From positions 1 to 37,115 of the forward strand of contig JAUQPW010000046.1 of the NCBI GenBank assembly GCA_030550175.1: a DNA stretch of 37,115 nucleotides, given 5' to 3'. Source of the DNA: a bacterium. GTDB taxonomy: Bacteria > Moduliflexota > Moduliflexia > Moduliflexales > JAUQPW01. The notes under the pieces were generated by a model that did not search any database, was not told the DNA's origin, and saw only the letters and a program-made list of their open reading frames with translations. The position numbers were made by a program, and so were the translations under genes. Shown piece by piece: positions 24,172 to 32,736 of the stretch. Position 1 is the stretch's first letter. Each line of letters begins with the position of its first letter.

Positions 24172-24392
24172 CTAGTGAGAATTCAAGACATCGTCAAGTT
24201 AATTTTTTAAGAATTTCGAGTTGGGATAGGAGTAGGACGAATCGCTTCATGGATCTTTTAACCCCCGGCAAGGGATGAGGGATTTACAAGAAATAACTTT
24301 TCCTTTCTTATCTTTCTTTAGCCCGATGGAACAACCGGCTTATATAGACGATAGGGGAGTTTCACAGGTCAGGGAGGATAGGGTATAAAGTC
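24172..24392. other. non-coding gap between two minus-strand genes
   Basis: No gene is supported. It contains half of a REP-like element (GTAGGACGAATCGCT, 24232-24246, identical to 16973-16987) and pyrimidine-rich sequence. The orphan promoter at 24142-24171 would transcribe into it. Confidence 0.4.
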
Positions 24393-25262
24393 CTAAGCAG
24401 AATTTCGAAGAAACGTATAGAGTTCTGAACCCGGTGTTGGAATAATCTGTCCGTTGCTATCCAGTTGATCCGTAATAATCCCGAATCCCAGGGGAGGTTG
24501 TTCAAGTAAAACATAGTAGAAAACAAAATCCGTGGTAAGAATCCTTTTCATCTCGGGAATCTGATTCGTCCACATATCGAGGTGCTCGCTTGGATCGCTG
24601 GATCCGGTTTCTGTAATCATGATGGGTTTTCGAGTTGCCCGCTGAAAAGAGGTCCAGGGGCTTGTAAGATCATTTCTAAAATAAATATGCACTGCCCGAA
24701 AGTCACAATAATTATCGGCTCCTGCCAGGGACATTTGGGTAAAATCTTCTATTCCGCTGGGTTGACCTATGGGAGCGGCAGCTACAATATTAACCAGAGG
24801 AAATTTTTCCCGAATTAAATCATGGGCTGGTTTCAGGTAATCACGGACATACTCGGTATTGGAAATCCCGTTAAAAGAGGCGGGTTCATTAAGGATTTCA
24901 AAATACCGGATGGATGGATAGCGCCGAATAACCGTTTCGACCATATCGGGCCAATCGGATTTATTAATGGGACCAAGGTTAAAATCGGCAATGAGTCCCA
25001 AAACGTTAGCCTGGGTTGCTGCCACATAAGGCCCCCCTACATCGGTTGTAATTCCTAAAGTTACCCGGATCCAGTTTGCCTTGATATCGTTTAATGCCTG
25101 CATCTGGATAGGTAAGGCAAGTCCCGGGTAAGGATGAACATTAAATCCTATAACACCTCGAACTCCTGGATCCACCGGTGTTTTACATCCCTCTAGAGTC
25201 CAGGTGAGACCGGCTACGGCTCCCAGTTTTAGAAAATCTCTTCTGGTGAAAGTATTCTGCAT
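24393..25262 (-). CDS. Tat-exported glycoside-hydrolase-like lipoprotein
   Basis: This 289-aa protein has a twin-arginine signal (TRRDFLKLG, R7-R8), a hydrophobic stretch and a lipobox-like LEGC with C26, so it is probably a Tat-translocated lipoprotein. The mature part has a clan-A TIM-barrel pattern. FEILNEP supplies the acid/base E126 and IMITETG the nucleophile E218, in the strand 4 and 7 positions expected for GH5/GH39/GH128-type enzymes. The exact GH family is not clear to me. The ATG has no Shine-Dalgarno. A small palindrome (25265-25281) lies directly upstream. It lies downstream of the FecR/porin pair in neither operon order nor opposite direction (same strand, upstream by 300 bases), so a shared polysaccharide role is only possible. 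Confidence 0.75.
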   Translation of the reverse strand: MQNTFTRRDFLKLGAVAGLTWTLEGCKTPVDPGVRGVIGFNVHPYPGLALPIQMQALNDIKANWIRVTLGITTDVGGPYVAATQANVLGLIADFNLGPINKSDWPDMVETVIRRYPSIRYFEILNEPASFNGISNTEYVRDYLKPAHDLIREKFPLVNIVAAAPIGQPSGIEDFTQMSLAGADNYCDFRAVHIYFRNDLTSPWTSFQRATRKPIMITETGSSDPSEHLDMWTNQIPEMKRILTTDFVFYYVLLEQPPLGFGIITDQLDSNGQIIPTPGSELYTFLRNSA

Positions 25263-25622
25263 AGTTACTTTTTTAAAGTAAATAATAAACCTTTAGAAGG
25301 GATAAGGTCTATTTAATTTTTGATTTTCCATACCTGTAAACAGCTTGCCCCGGTAGGATCATACCCAAAGCATTCTCTATTGTCAACTCACTTAACCCAG
25401 AGATATAGGAAAGCGTTCGTGAACTACTCTCCTTCCTGAGGAAAAAACAATGACTTTTTCCTTGACAGCCCTTTATTCCTTCAATTAAGAAGTTCGGATT
25501 GATAAAATCCCTGGAGGTCCTATAGGGGCATCAAAATTGAATAAAAATGGGAAGCAAAAATCGAGAGGTTAAAGGAGCAATAGAATAGGTTAAAACGGTA
25601 GGTAAAAATCGGAGGGCCGAAG
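25263..25622. other. divergent intergenic region before the M23 peptidase gene
   Basis: A palindrome TTACTTT-TTT-AAAGTAA (25265-25281) abuts the start of the glycosidase-like gene. A perfect TTGACA (25462-25467) faces the M23 gene, but the -10 at proper spacing (TTAAGA) is weak. No riboswitch or small RNA was recognised. Confidence 0.4.
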
Positions 25623-26630
25623 ATGAAAATATATCGGTTTTTAAGATGGTTTTTTGCCGTAAGTGTTCTGTGGGTAACGGTTCTTTTTGGGGAGATACAG
25701 AACCTTTCTTTCTCTCCTTCCCCGGCCTGGAGTGCCGGTCAGTTTATCTTTCCTCTGAACTGTGAATTAGGGAAAACCTGTTTCATAACGAACTATATGG
25801 ATGACGATCCGGCGCCGGGAAGTGTCAAAGATTGGAACTGTGGTTCCATGACGTATGATGGACACAATGGGACAGATTTTGTCATCGAGGGATGGGAAGC
25901 CATGGATCGAGGTGTTGATGTCCTGGCTGCAGACTCCGGAGTTGTAACCGAGGCAGTCGATGGATACTATGATCATTGTCAGCGTAACTGTCCCTATGAA
26001 AACTCCAACCATGTATTTATTCGCCACGCCAATGGTCTTCGTACCGTATATCATCATATGAAAAAAGGTTCTATTTTAGTTAAAACAGGTGATCGCGTTA
26101 AGAAAGGGCAGAAAATAGGAGAAGTCGGGAGTTCTGGAGATTCCGATATACCTCATCTCCATTTTATTGTAACGGATTCTGCCATTAATCTCATTAATCC
26201 CTATGCAGGCCCCTGTAGCTCCAACAGGTCTATGAGTTATTGGGAAAATCAGGAGCCTTATCAAGGCGGAGCTTTTAAAGTAGTGAAAACTGTGCTTACC
26301 AATCAAATCCCCCAGAATGGTTCTATCCCCTCCTCAGAGAACAAGTTTTATGCAACGGACGCCTATGTAACCTTTTGGGTAAGGATTTTAAATGTACAAG
26401 CCGGAGATGTTTCAGAATGGAGATGGTATACCCCTAAGGGGGAACTCTACTCGAGTTGTAGAATTAATCACGATTGGTCTTATGCTTATAGCTACTGGTA
26501 TTGTTACACTACCATAGCCGGATATCCGGCCGCCGAAAAATTTGGAGTTTGGACGGTTCACTACCTCTACAACGGGACCGTTATTGAACGAGCAACCTTT
26601 ACCCTGGAACCTTTACCATCCAACGGATAA
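25623..26630 (+). CDS. M23-family metallopeptidase (LytM/peptidoglycan endopeptidase-like), exported
   Basis: This 335-aa exported protein has an N-terminal signal peptide with core FFAVSVLWVTVLF; cleavage near WSA-GQF is likely. The M23 zinc site is complete: H81 and D85 (HNGTDF), H144 (VYHHMKKG) and H178-x-H180 (PHLHF). The fold-typical GVVTEAVDG and VKKGQKIGEVGSSG loops are present. Several cysteine pairs (C47/C53, C73, C119/C123) suggest disulfides in the periplasm. About 120 residues after the peptidase form a beta-rich, Trp/Tyr-rich domain of unknown type (WRWYTPKGELYSSC to the end). It probably cuts peptide cross-links in cell walls or other proteins. The gene stands alone and ends in a terminator. 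Confidence 0.87.
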   Translation: MKIYRFLRWFFAVSVLWVTVLFGEIQNLSFSPSPAWSAGQFIFPLNCELGKTCFITNYMDDDPAPGSVKDWNCGSMTYDGHNGTDFVIEGWEAMDRGVDVLAADSGVVTEAVDGYYDHCQRNCPYENSNHVFIRHANGLRTVYHHMKKGSILVKTGDRVKKGQKIGEVGSSGDSDIPHLHFIVTDSAINLINPYAGPCSSNRSMSYWENQEPYQGGAFKVVKTVLTNQIPQNGSIPSSENKFYATDAYVTFWVRILNVQAGDVSEWRWYTPKGELYSSCRINHDWSYAYSYWYCYTTIAGYPAAEKFGVWTVHYLYNGTVIERATFTLEPLPSNG

Positions 26631-26645
26631 GTTGGTTCTTTTTTT
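26620..26645 (+). terminator. rho-independent terminator of the M23 gene
   Basis: CCAAC (26620-26624), loop GGATAA and GTTGG (26631-26635) are followed by TTCTTTTTTT (26636-26645). The loop includes the TAA stop codon. The stem is short, but the T-tract is good. Confidence 0.6.
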
Positions 26646-26832
26646 CCCAACCGGGTTTGCAAAATTTCGTACTGACTTGTCAATTCCGTTAGCTGGCCGG
26701 CTTTAGAGTATATGGCTTGCTTTACTGAGAGAGTGAATGTATATTACCATCTCAAAGGTTATCGAACCGAGTTAAGGACTCGCTTATTTAGAATTCAATT
26801 TTTTATGCAGGACTTAAAAAAGGAGGAGATAC

Positions 26833-27951
26833 GTGAAAGAGAGCCTTTATTCTGAGTTTCTTCCATCCCCCCGGCTTCTACTTGGTCCGGGTCCGGCAAA
26901 TATTCATCCGCGCATTTTTCAAGCTATTTGTGCTCCGGTCATCGGTTATGCCGACCCCGATTTATTTCCAATCATGGATGAAATCCAGGAGATGCTCCGG
27001 GTTGTTTTTGAAACTAAAAATCCCATAACGTTTCCCATTTCTGGAACAGGAAGTGCAGGAATGGAAGCCTGCCTGGTTAACATTCTGGAGCCGGGTGATA
27101 CCATTATTGTAGGAATCAAGGGATATTTTGGGGAACGGATCAAACAGGTTGCCGAACGCCTGGGAGCTAAAGTGATGGAAGTGCGTGGAGAGGTCGGAAA
27201 GATCGTGGATCCTCAACAGGTTATCGAAACTTTACATCAGCATCCAGAGGCAAAAGCCGTTGCCATTGTCCATGCAGAGACTTCAACCGGAGTTCAACAA
27301 CCTCTGGAAGAAATAGGGAATGCTGTTGCCAAAACAGATACCCTTTTTGTGGTAGACTGCGTTACTTCTTTAGGGGGACTCCCGGTGAGGGTCGATTATC
27401 ATCATATTGACGTTGCCTTTAGCTGCTCACAAAAATGTATTGGAATGGTTTCGGGCCTGGCTCCGATAACTTTCAGTGCCAAGGCCTTGGAAGTCATCAA
27501 GCGTCGTAAAACCCCCGTCAGCAGTTTCTATTTGAGTATCGATTTACTCACCGATTATTGGGGTGAAAAGCGAATTTATCATCATACTCTCCCCACGACC
27601 TATATTTATGGACTGCGTGAAGCTTTGAGAATTATCATGGAAGAAGGGTTGGAACAGCGGTTTAAACGGCATCAAGAGGCCGGAGATTTGCTAAAATTAA
27701 GACTACAGAAGATGGGATGTACGTTATTTGCTCAAGAAGGGTATCGGCTTCCCATGCTCACTTCGGTGATACCTCCTCAACATATAGATCCTTTGAGTGT
27801 CCGTGCGGATCTGCTTAAAAAGCATCAAATTGAAATCGGAGCCGGCTTTGGAGAGTTGAAGTCAAAGATCTGGAGGATCGGCTTGATGGGTTATAACGCA
27901 CGCCGGGCTTCTATTGAACAGTTGTGCGGGGTTCTTGAAGATTATATGTAA
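26833..27951 (+). CDS. class V aminotransferase, alanine-glyoxylate / serine-pyruvate type
   Basis: This 372-aa PLP enzyme resembles alanine-glyoxylate or serine-glyoxylate aminotransferases. RLLLGPGPANIHPRI at the N-terminus, TFPISGTGSAGMEAC (phosphate site), HAETSTGV, VVDCVTSLGG (PLP-ring Asp D175) and SCSQKCIG with Schiff-base lysine K201 are all present. The C-terminal RIGLMGYNA carries the substrate carboxylate-binding Arg. The start codon is GTG, with AAAGGAGGAG a proper distance upstream, so the start is secure. It stands alone. The amino donor and acceptor cannot be told from sequence; photorespiratory-type glyoxylate detoxification or serine metabolism are options. Confidence 0.92.
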   Translation: MKESLYSEFLPSPRLLLGPGPANIHPRIFQAICAPVIGYADPDLFPIMDEIQEMLRVVFETKNPITFPISGTGSAGMEACLVNILEPGDTIIVGIKGYFGERIKQVAERLGAKVMEVRGEVGKIVDPQQVIETLHQHPEAKAVAIVHAETSTGVQQPLEEIGNAVAKTDTLFVVDCVTSLGGLPVRVDYHHIDVAFSCSQKCIGMVSGLAPITFSAKALEVIKRRKTPVSSFYLSIDLLTDYWGEKRIYHHTLPTTYIYGLREALRIIMEEGLEQRFKRHQEAGDLLKLRLQKMGCTLFAQEGYRLPMLTSVIPPQHIDPLSVRADLLKKHQIEIGAGFGELKSKIWRIGLMGYNARRASIEQLCGVLEDYM

Positions 27952-27960
27952 AAATCCCCG

Positions 27961-28018
27961 GTTGTAAGGCAAATGCCATTTCGCCGTCGTTGGACGAAAT
28001 AGCGTTTCGCCCTACAAC
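27961..28018. repeat. REP-like palindromic element, copy 2
   Basis: GTTGTAAGGCAAATGCCATT on the left and TAGCGTTTCGCCCTACAAC on the right form a hairpin of about 25 bp with a short GTCGTTGGAC centre. Its reverse complement shares TTGTAGGGCGAAACGCT with the element at 16971-17022. It lies between convergent genes and may terminate both. Confidence 0.72.
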
Positions 28019-28055
28019 GGAAAGTTTAGGTAGAGAGGGAGTTACTAAACTTTCC
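28019..28055. terminator. 10-bp perfect inverted repeat between convergent genes
   Basis: GGAAAGTTTA (28019-28028) and TAAACTTTCC (28046-28055) pair perfectly around a 17-base loop. It follows REP-like copy 2 directly. There is no long T-tract in either direction, so it is called a terminator mainly by position. Confidence 0.4.
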
Positions 28056-28126
28056 GGATCCCTGGGGTTACCCTCTCCCGTGAAGGAAAGGCAACTTGAG
28101 CCTTGGGATTTTCCCATGAAAAATCC

Positions 28127-28558
28127 TTAAAAGTTGCTGGATCTCAGTTCGTGAGGATCTATTTCGTAACTTACAGGAAAAACACGTTCTTCTCCTACTC
28201 TACCCTCCAGTAAAGCCAGTCGGCTTTCTATTCTTTCCAGGGCTGAAATCATCGTCAACTCCAAATGGCTTAATCTCTCGGTTTCCGGGGTAAGTTCAGC
28301 AGGATTTTTTATTTTTTTAAATTGTTGAAAAACGTAGAGGAGTCGCTCATAAAGAAAGAGAACCAGATAAGCGAAAATGAGGGCTACTGCTAAGATGAGT
28401 ATAGTCATACTCAGGGTGAGGAGTAAACGGATATCTTGGGGGGTAAGGGTAGATCCGGTTAATTCAAAGAGCCTGTAGAGTACGTAAATTCCGGCTATGC
28501 TACCGGAGCCGGCTAAGATCCTCAAGCAATCATCCAAAGCGTTTCGAGGCTTTTGCAT
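28127..28558 (-). CDS. small inner-membrane protein with C-terminal coiled coil, unknown function
   Basis: This 143-aa protein has no recognised family. Two hydrophobic spans (about residues 14-35 and 43-72, the second LLTLSMTILILAVALIFAYL) are followed by a basic stretch (QQFKKIKN) and a short predicted coiled coil (about 92-120, LELTMISALERIESRLALLE). The ATG at 28558 has AGGAGG 9 bases upstream, so the start is secure. The C-terminal half is probably cytoplasmic by the positive-inside rule. It is monocistronic, convergent with the aminotransferase gene, with a structured region upstream. Confidence 0.7.
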   Translation of the reverse strand: MQKPRNALDDCLRILAGSGSIAGIYVLYRLFELTGSTLTPQDIRLLLTLSMTILILAVALIFAYLVLFLYERLLYVFQQFKKIKNPAELTPETERLSHLELTMISALERIESRLALLEGRVGEERVFPVSYEIDPHELRSSNF

Positions 28559-29044
28559 ATCCTTTTACCTCCTGAGGCCAAGGCAAAACCCGGCCCGCTC
28601 AATACTGGGTTTTCAGTTTAACGGGTTACTCTGCTCAGGCTTTATCTGAGATACTTCTTATAGGAAGTCTCCAAAAAGGGTCAAACCTTAAGTTCGCCCT
28701 GCGCCCTATGAACGAAAGGTTTGAGAACAACCGAAGAACTTAACTTATAAGATAGGCGAATAAAAGGAGAAGTCAAGAAGAAAATTTAAAAGGAAGAATT
28801 TTCACAAGTGGATCACTATGCGGGTGATCCAATGAGGCCCTTCCTACCCCTTACGCCATATTTTCACCGTGAGTAGACAGGAAATACTTTGGTTATGATC
28901 TATAGACCGAGGAATTCAGTACCTTTTCGATGAGATAATTTTTTAGTCCCTTTATAGGGGTGAAGATCATAAACCCTCCGGGAAGCCCGGCGGATCCTAA
29001 AACGGAAGTCCCCATCAGGCGAATCGATAAGGTTCCCTTTTTTC
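28559..29044. other. long non-coding region with several hairpins
   Basis: No confident gene is found in about 490 bases. Structures seen: TCAAACCTT (28681-28689)/AAGGTTTGA (28716-28724) with an inner GTTC/GAAC stem; TGGATCAC (28809-28816)/GTGATCCA (28824-28831) with a 7-base loop; and CCGGG-AAG-CCCGG (28978-28990). A 40-codon minus-strand frame (28893-29015) gives a protein-like sequence but lacks a ribosome-binding site. Confidence 0.45.
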
Positions 29045-29074
29045 TTGACGCTCATTTTTGAGCTAAGATATTAT
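29045..29074 (+). promoter_or_regulatory. sigma70-like promoter for the GT-C/TPR gene
   Basis: TTGACG (29045-29050), an 18-base spacer and TATTAT (29069-29074) each match the consensus at five of six positions. It faces the gene at 29229 and implies a leader of about 145 bases. Confidence 0.5.
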
Positions 29075-29228
29075 GTTAAATAGAATATGAATCGTAAATA
29101 GCAGGTTAAAGAGGATAAACCCTAGGGTCTTGAAGGTAAGTGTGGATTGTTAAGTTAGAAAGAGGAAGGTGTAAGTCTTTACATTATTTACGGTTCAGTA
29201 CCTACCACCTGGCCTCTGGGAGAGGATC

Positions 29229-32200
29229 TTGAAATTTAATCAGCTACTACTCATAGGATTACTCATCTTTTTGCTTGCAGTGTCTTTATCTATTAAGTAC
29301 CAAAGTGTAGTAACTTACCTGTTTGGGGATGAGGCCGTTTATTATATAATGGCCCAAAGTTTAGCTTTTGATCGCGATCTGGAGTATACACAGGGGGATC
29401 TGATTCGGTTTTACAAGGACTGGCATGGAGGTCCCCAAGGAGTTTTTCTAACCCGGGTAGTTCAAAATGGGGAAGAGAAAATATATTATGGGAAGCCTTT
29501 TATTTATCCGCTTTTTTTAGCTCCCTTCGTTTATTTGTTTGGATTAAGAGGATTTTTAATTCTTAATACCCTCCTGCTGGTTTCCATGATTACGCTGGGA
29601 TATCTTTATTTAAGAAAATATAACTCAGAACAACTGGCGCTTCTCTTCTCCTTGACCTTTTTCCTGGTAACCGCCGGCTTTATTTATACCTTTTGGTCCA
29701 CTCCCGAAATCTTTCAAATGTTCTTGATAACCTCTGGACTCTTTGTACTATTCTATGAAACCCCTCTGGCGAACTATGGTCAGGCTTTTGGAAAAACTCC
29801 AGGTAGAAAATACTTAAGTGCCCTTTTGATAGGTCTTGCAACTTTTTCCAAACCCCACAATGGGATTTTCATCTTACCCCTATTAACCAGTGTTATCTTA
29901 CCGCGAAGCGAAATTTATCTGACTTCCAAGAAGGGATTTGTAGCCGGCATCCACTATTTTTGGCAGCGGTACAGATATGTTTTAAGCGTCGGTCTTGTTT
30001 TTCTATTGATAATGGGAATTCTTTCGTGGGTTCAATTTCTGTTCATGGGTCAATGGAATGCCTATGCCGGAGATCGTAAAACTTTTTACTGGAATTTCCC
30101 CCTGGAGTCAGCCGGGGCTGGATTTGATAATCTGGGAACCAGGCAAACCCACGATGTTTATTTTGAAGAATCCTTTTATTTTAATCCTAAGGTCTTTTTA
30201 TATAATTTGTTTTATTATCTATTTGGACGGTTCACCGGGATTTTCCCTTACTATTTTCCGGCTTTAGTTGCGCTTTTCTGTTTTCTATTAAACCCTCGTT
30301 CCTCTTTGCGATTTATCTTGCTTGGAACGATCATTATCCATATTCTCATCTACATCGTGTGGGCTCCCTCCAACTATCATGGAGGGAGTGGGGCGGTCGG
30401 AAATCGATTTTTCTTAAATATCTATCCGGCTTTTCTCTTTTTGACAACTCAAATTCCAGGAGGGTTTGGAACCATCTTGCTGACCTGGCTCGTTGGTTTC
30501 TTATTTCTAGCTCAAATTCTCATTAATCCCTTTTATAGTTCCAATAATCCTGCGCAACATGCCTTCCGACTCCCTTATCAAATACTCCCCGTAGAGTTGA
30601 CCGAAATTAATTCTCTTCCGATCAATACCAATCGTCATATGATTCAAAACTTCTCCGGGGATAGCCCTTCCTATGATCTCTATCTCCTGAACGATAACTA
30701 TATGGGGCGTAGCAGTAAAAATTTCTGGGTACGTGGTGAAGCAAAACTGGAGGCGGTGTTAAAGGTGAATGAAAAACAAGACGATTTGCTGGTTATTTTG
30801 GAAAATGGACCTTTTCAAAATACGGTTGATGTGGAAGTAGCCGGCGTACGGCGTACTTTCCACTTAGAGGGAGATGAAAGGAAAGAAGTTATTTTCCCAT
30901 TAAAAACGGCTTTCCCGTTTTTTAAAGCCTATCTTTATCCTATTAACATAACCTCTTACTCGGGTTTTATCCCTCGATTCGCCTATGCAAATCCTGCCGA
31001 AAGACTTCCTTATCTGTTTTCTCTGGATAGGGTCAAGGATGATACCCGTTATTTGGGGTGTCTGGTTCAGATTTCTTTGAATCCAGATAAAATAGGCCTG
31101 GCTTTCCAAAAAAGCGGAAATACCGACAAAGCTCTTTTCTATCTAGAACAGGCTGTGGAGCAGGAACCTGAAAATTTAGCTCTATATATCGCCCTTAGTG
31201 AAGCTTATCAACAGGTAGGCCGGTTTACCAGGTCCCGGCTCGTGCTGGAAAAAGCAAAGAAACTCATTCCAGCGTATGTAAGGAACTTTACCAGGTCGGT
31301 AGGGAAAAGTGAAGGGGATGAAGTGGACAGTACCGCTCTTATCTCCGATTCCTCTTTAAAGTTTCTTCAGGGTTTATTAATTCAGAACTTTGAAGCCGAG
31401 AATCTCCGAAGAACTACCGGAGGGGTGGTTTTGGATTCAGAAGCTTCCGGTGGTCAAGCTGTTTCATCCAGACCGGAGACTCCCATTTCGGAGGAACCGA
31501 TAAACTCTGCGGTTCTCACCACTTCAGATGTTCCAAACAGCCAACCCGATACTCAAACCTTTGAGGTTTTAAAAGCTTCGACCGTCTCTACGGGTAGAGG
31601 TTTTTTAACTTACGGGCCTTTTCAAGATTTTCCGGCTGGAGCTTATCAGGTTAGATATAGACTCAAAATCAAAGACCATACATCTTCTTCCGAAATGGTC
31701 CCGGCAACCTCTTTACTTGCCCTGTTAGATGTTCGAAGTGGCCGGTATGGAATCCTGGGAAGACGCTCCCTGCTTAGAAGGGACTTTACTGCCTCTGATA
31801 CCTATCAAAACTTTAGTCTCAGCTTCATAAACCCGGAGACCTCTTCTTTGGAATTTCGAGTAGAAACCTCGGGCGAAGGAACCCTTCTGGTAGATAAAAT
31901 TGATGTTTATCCTTTACTTCCCTTTCAAATCCCTTACCTGATGGGAGTTTCTTATGCAAAGGAAGGAAACTGGGAGCAGGCTCTGACCCAGCTCTCGCCT
32001 TTATTTGAATTAGATCCCAGCTATCCCCATCTCTCATATTATCTGATCTTAGGCTGGGTTAAATTAAAAAAATGGGAGGAAGCCCTAAAGGTTTTACAAC
32101 ACGAAGCCGGGCGAGAAATTCTATCTTTACAGGCTTCCGGTAGAGTAGGAGAAGATTTTGAATCTGCGCTGTCGCTTTCTTCTCTTTATGAGGAATTAAA

Positions 32201-32723
32201 AAATGAGCCTATCCCGCAAGAAGTTCCTCTTTATAAATATTTCCTCCAGATCCAGGAATTACTTCAACCTCAGATCCCTGTTCAGATCAATTTTGATAAT
32301 CAACTGGCTTTTATAGGTTATGACTTATCCAAGAACCGATTTAAACCTTCCGAGACCTTTCCCATTACCTATTACTGGAAGGCCCTGGCTAAAATGGATA
32401 AGAGCTATGCAATTTTTGTCCACTTTTCAAAGAAAAAATTCATCTCCTCTGATCTGATCCGTAAAGTTAAGCAAAAGCTGGGAATATCCCTTGTTGATTT
32501 CTTCCAGCAGGATCACTTCCCTCTGCAAAACCTACATCCCACAGATACCTGGCTTCCCGGAGAAGTGGTCAAAGAAGGGTATCAGGTTCAGGTTCCTCCT
32601 TATATAGTCCCGGGAACTTATGAAATCTGGATAGGTATCTGGGATCCTAAAAATACCGGCCGAAGACTTAAAGCTGGAGGTCAAGAGAAAATAAAAATCG
32701 GGGAAATAGAAATACAGGAATGA
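29229..32723 (+). CDS. large GT-C-type membrane glycosyltransferase-like protein with TPR and beta domains
   Basis: Residues 1 to about 450 of this 1164-aa protein are polytopic membrane sequence beginning like GT-C/GT39 glycosyltransferases. An acidic FGDEAVYYIMAQSL motif follows the first span, as in lipid-sugar-dependent transferases. Then come a soluble beta-region (about 474-584), a TPR-like segment (about 624-687), a jelly-roll or carbohydrate-binding-like domain (about 719-895, starting FEAENLRRTTGG), a second TPR-like pair (about 900-960) and a C-terminal beta domain (about 1018-1164, ending in a PGTYEIWIGIWD-type motif). The start codon is TTG with GAGAGG upstream. The soluble parts are probably periplasmic. 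It may transfer sugar to proteins or envelope polymers; substrate is unknown. The following gene begins just past a near-perfect hairpin. Confidence 0.75.
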   Translation: MKFNQLLLIGLLIFLLAVSLSIKYQSVVTYLFGDEAVYYIMAQSLAFDRDLEYTQGDLIRFYKDWHGGPQGVFLTRVVQNGEEKIYYGKPFIYPLFLAPFVYLFGLRGFLILNTLLLVSMITLGYLYLRKYNSEQLALLFSLTFFLVTAGFIYTFWSTPEIFQMFLITSGLFVLFYETPLANYGQAFGKTPGRKYLSALLIGLATFSKPHNGIFILPLLTSVILPRSEIYLTSKKGFVAGIHYFWQRYRYVLSVGLVFLLIMGILSWVQFLFMGQWNAYAGDRKTFYWNFPLESAGAGFDNLGTRQTHDVYFEESFYFNPKVFLYNLFYYLFGRFTGIFPYYFPALVALFCFLLNPRSSLRFILLGTIIIHILIYIVWAPSNYHGGSGAVGNRFFLNIYPAFLFLTTQIPGGFGTILLTWLVGFLFLAQILINPFYSSNNPAQHAFRLPYQILPVELTEINSLPINTNRHMIQNFSGDSPSYDLYLLNDNYMGRSSKNFWVRGEAKLEAVLKVNEKQDDLLVILENGPFQNTVDVEVAGVRRTFHLEGDERKEVIFPLKTAFPFFKAYLYPINITSYSGFIPRFAYANPAERLPYLFSLDRVKDDTRYLGCLVQISLNPDKIGLAFQKSGNTDKALFYLEQAVEQEPENLALYIALSEAYQQVGRFTRSRLVLEKAKKLIPAYVRNFTRSVGKSEGDEVDSTALISDSSLKFLQGLLIQNFEAENLRRTTGGVVLDSEASGGQAVSSRPETPISEEPINSAVLTTSDVPNSQPDTQTFEVLKASTVSTGRGFLTYGPFQDFPAGAYQVRYRLKIKDHTSSSEMVPATSLLALLDVRSGRYGILGRRSLLRRDFTASDTYQNFSLSFINPETSSLEFRVETSGEGTLLVDKIDVYPLLPFQIPYLMGVSYAKEGNWEQALTQLSPLFELDPSYPHLSYYLILGWVKLKKWEEALKVLQHEAGREILSLQASGRVGEDFESALSLSSLYEELKNEPIPQEVPLYKYFLQIQELLQPQIPVQINFDNQLAFIGYDLSKNRFKPSETFPITYYWKALAKMDKSYAIFVHFSKKKFISSDLIRKVKQKLGISLVDFFQQDHFPLQNLHPTDTWLPGEVVKEGYQVQVPPYIVPGTYEIWIGIWDPKNTGRRLKAGGQEKIKIGEIEIQE

Positions 32724-32736
32724 GTCGTTAATCAGA

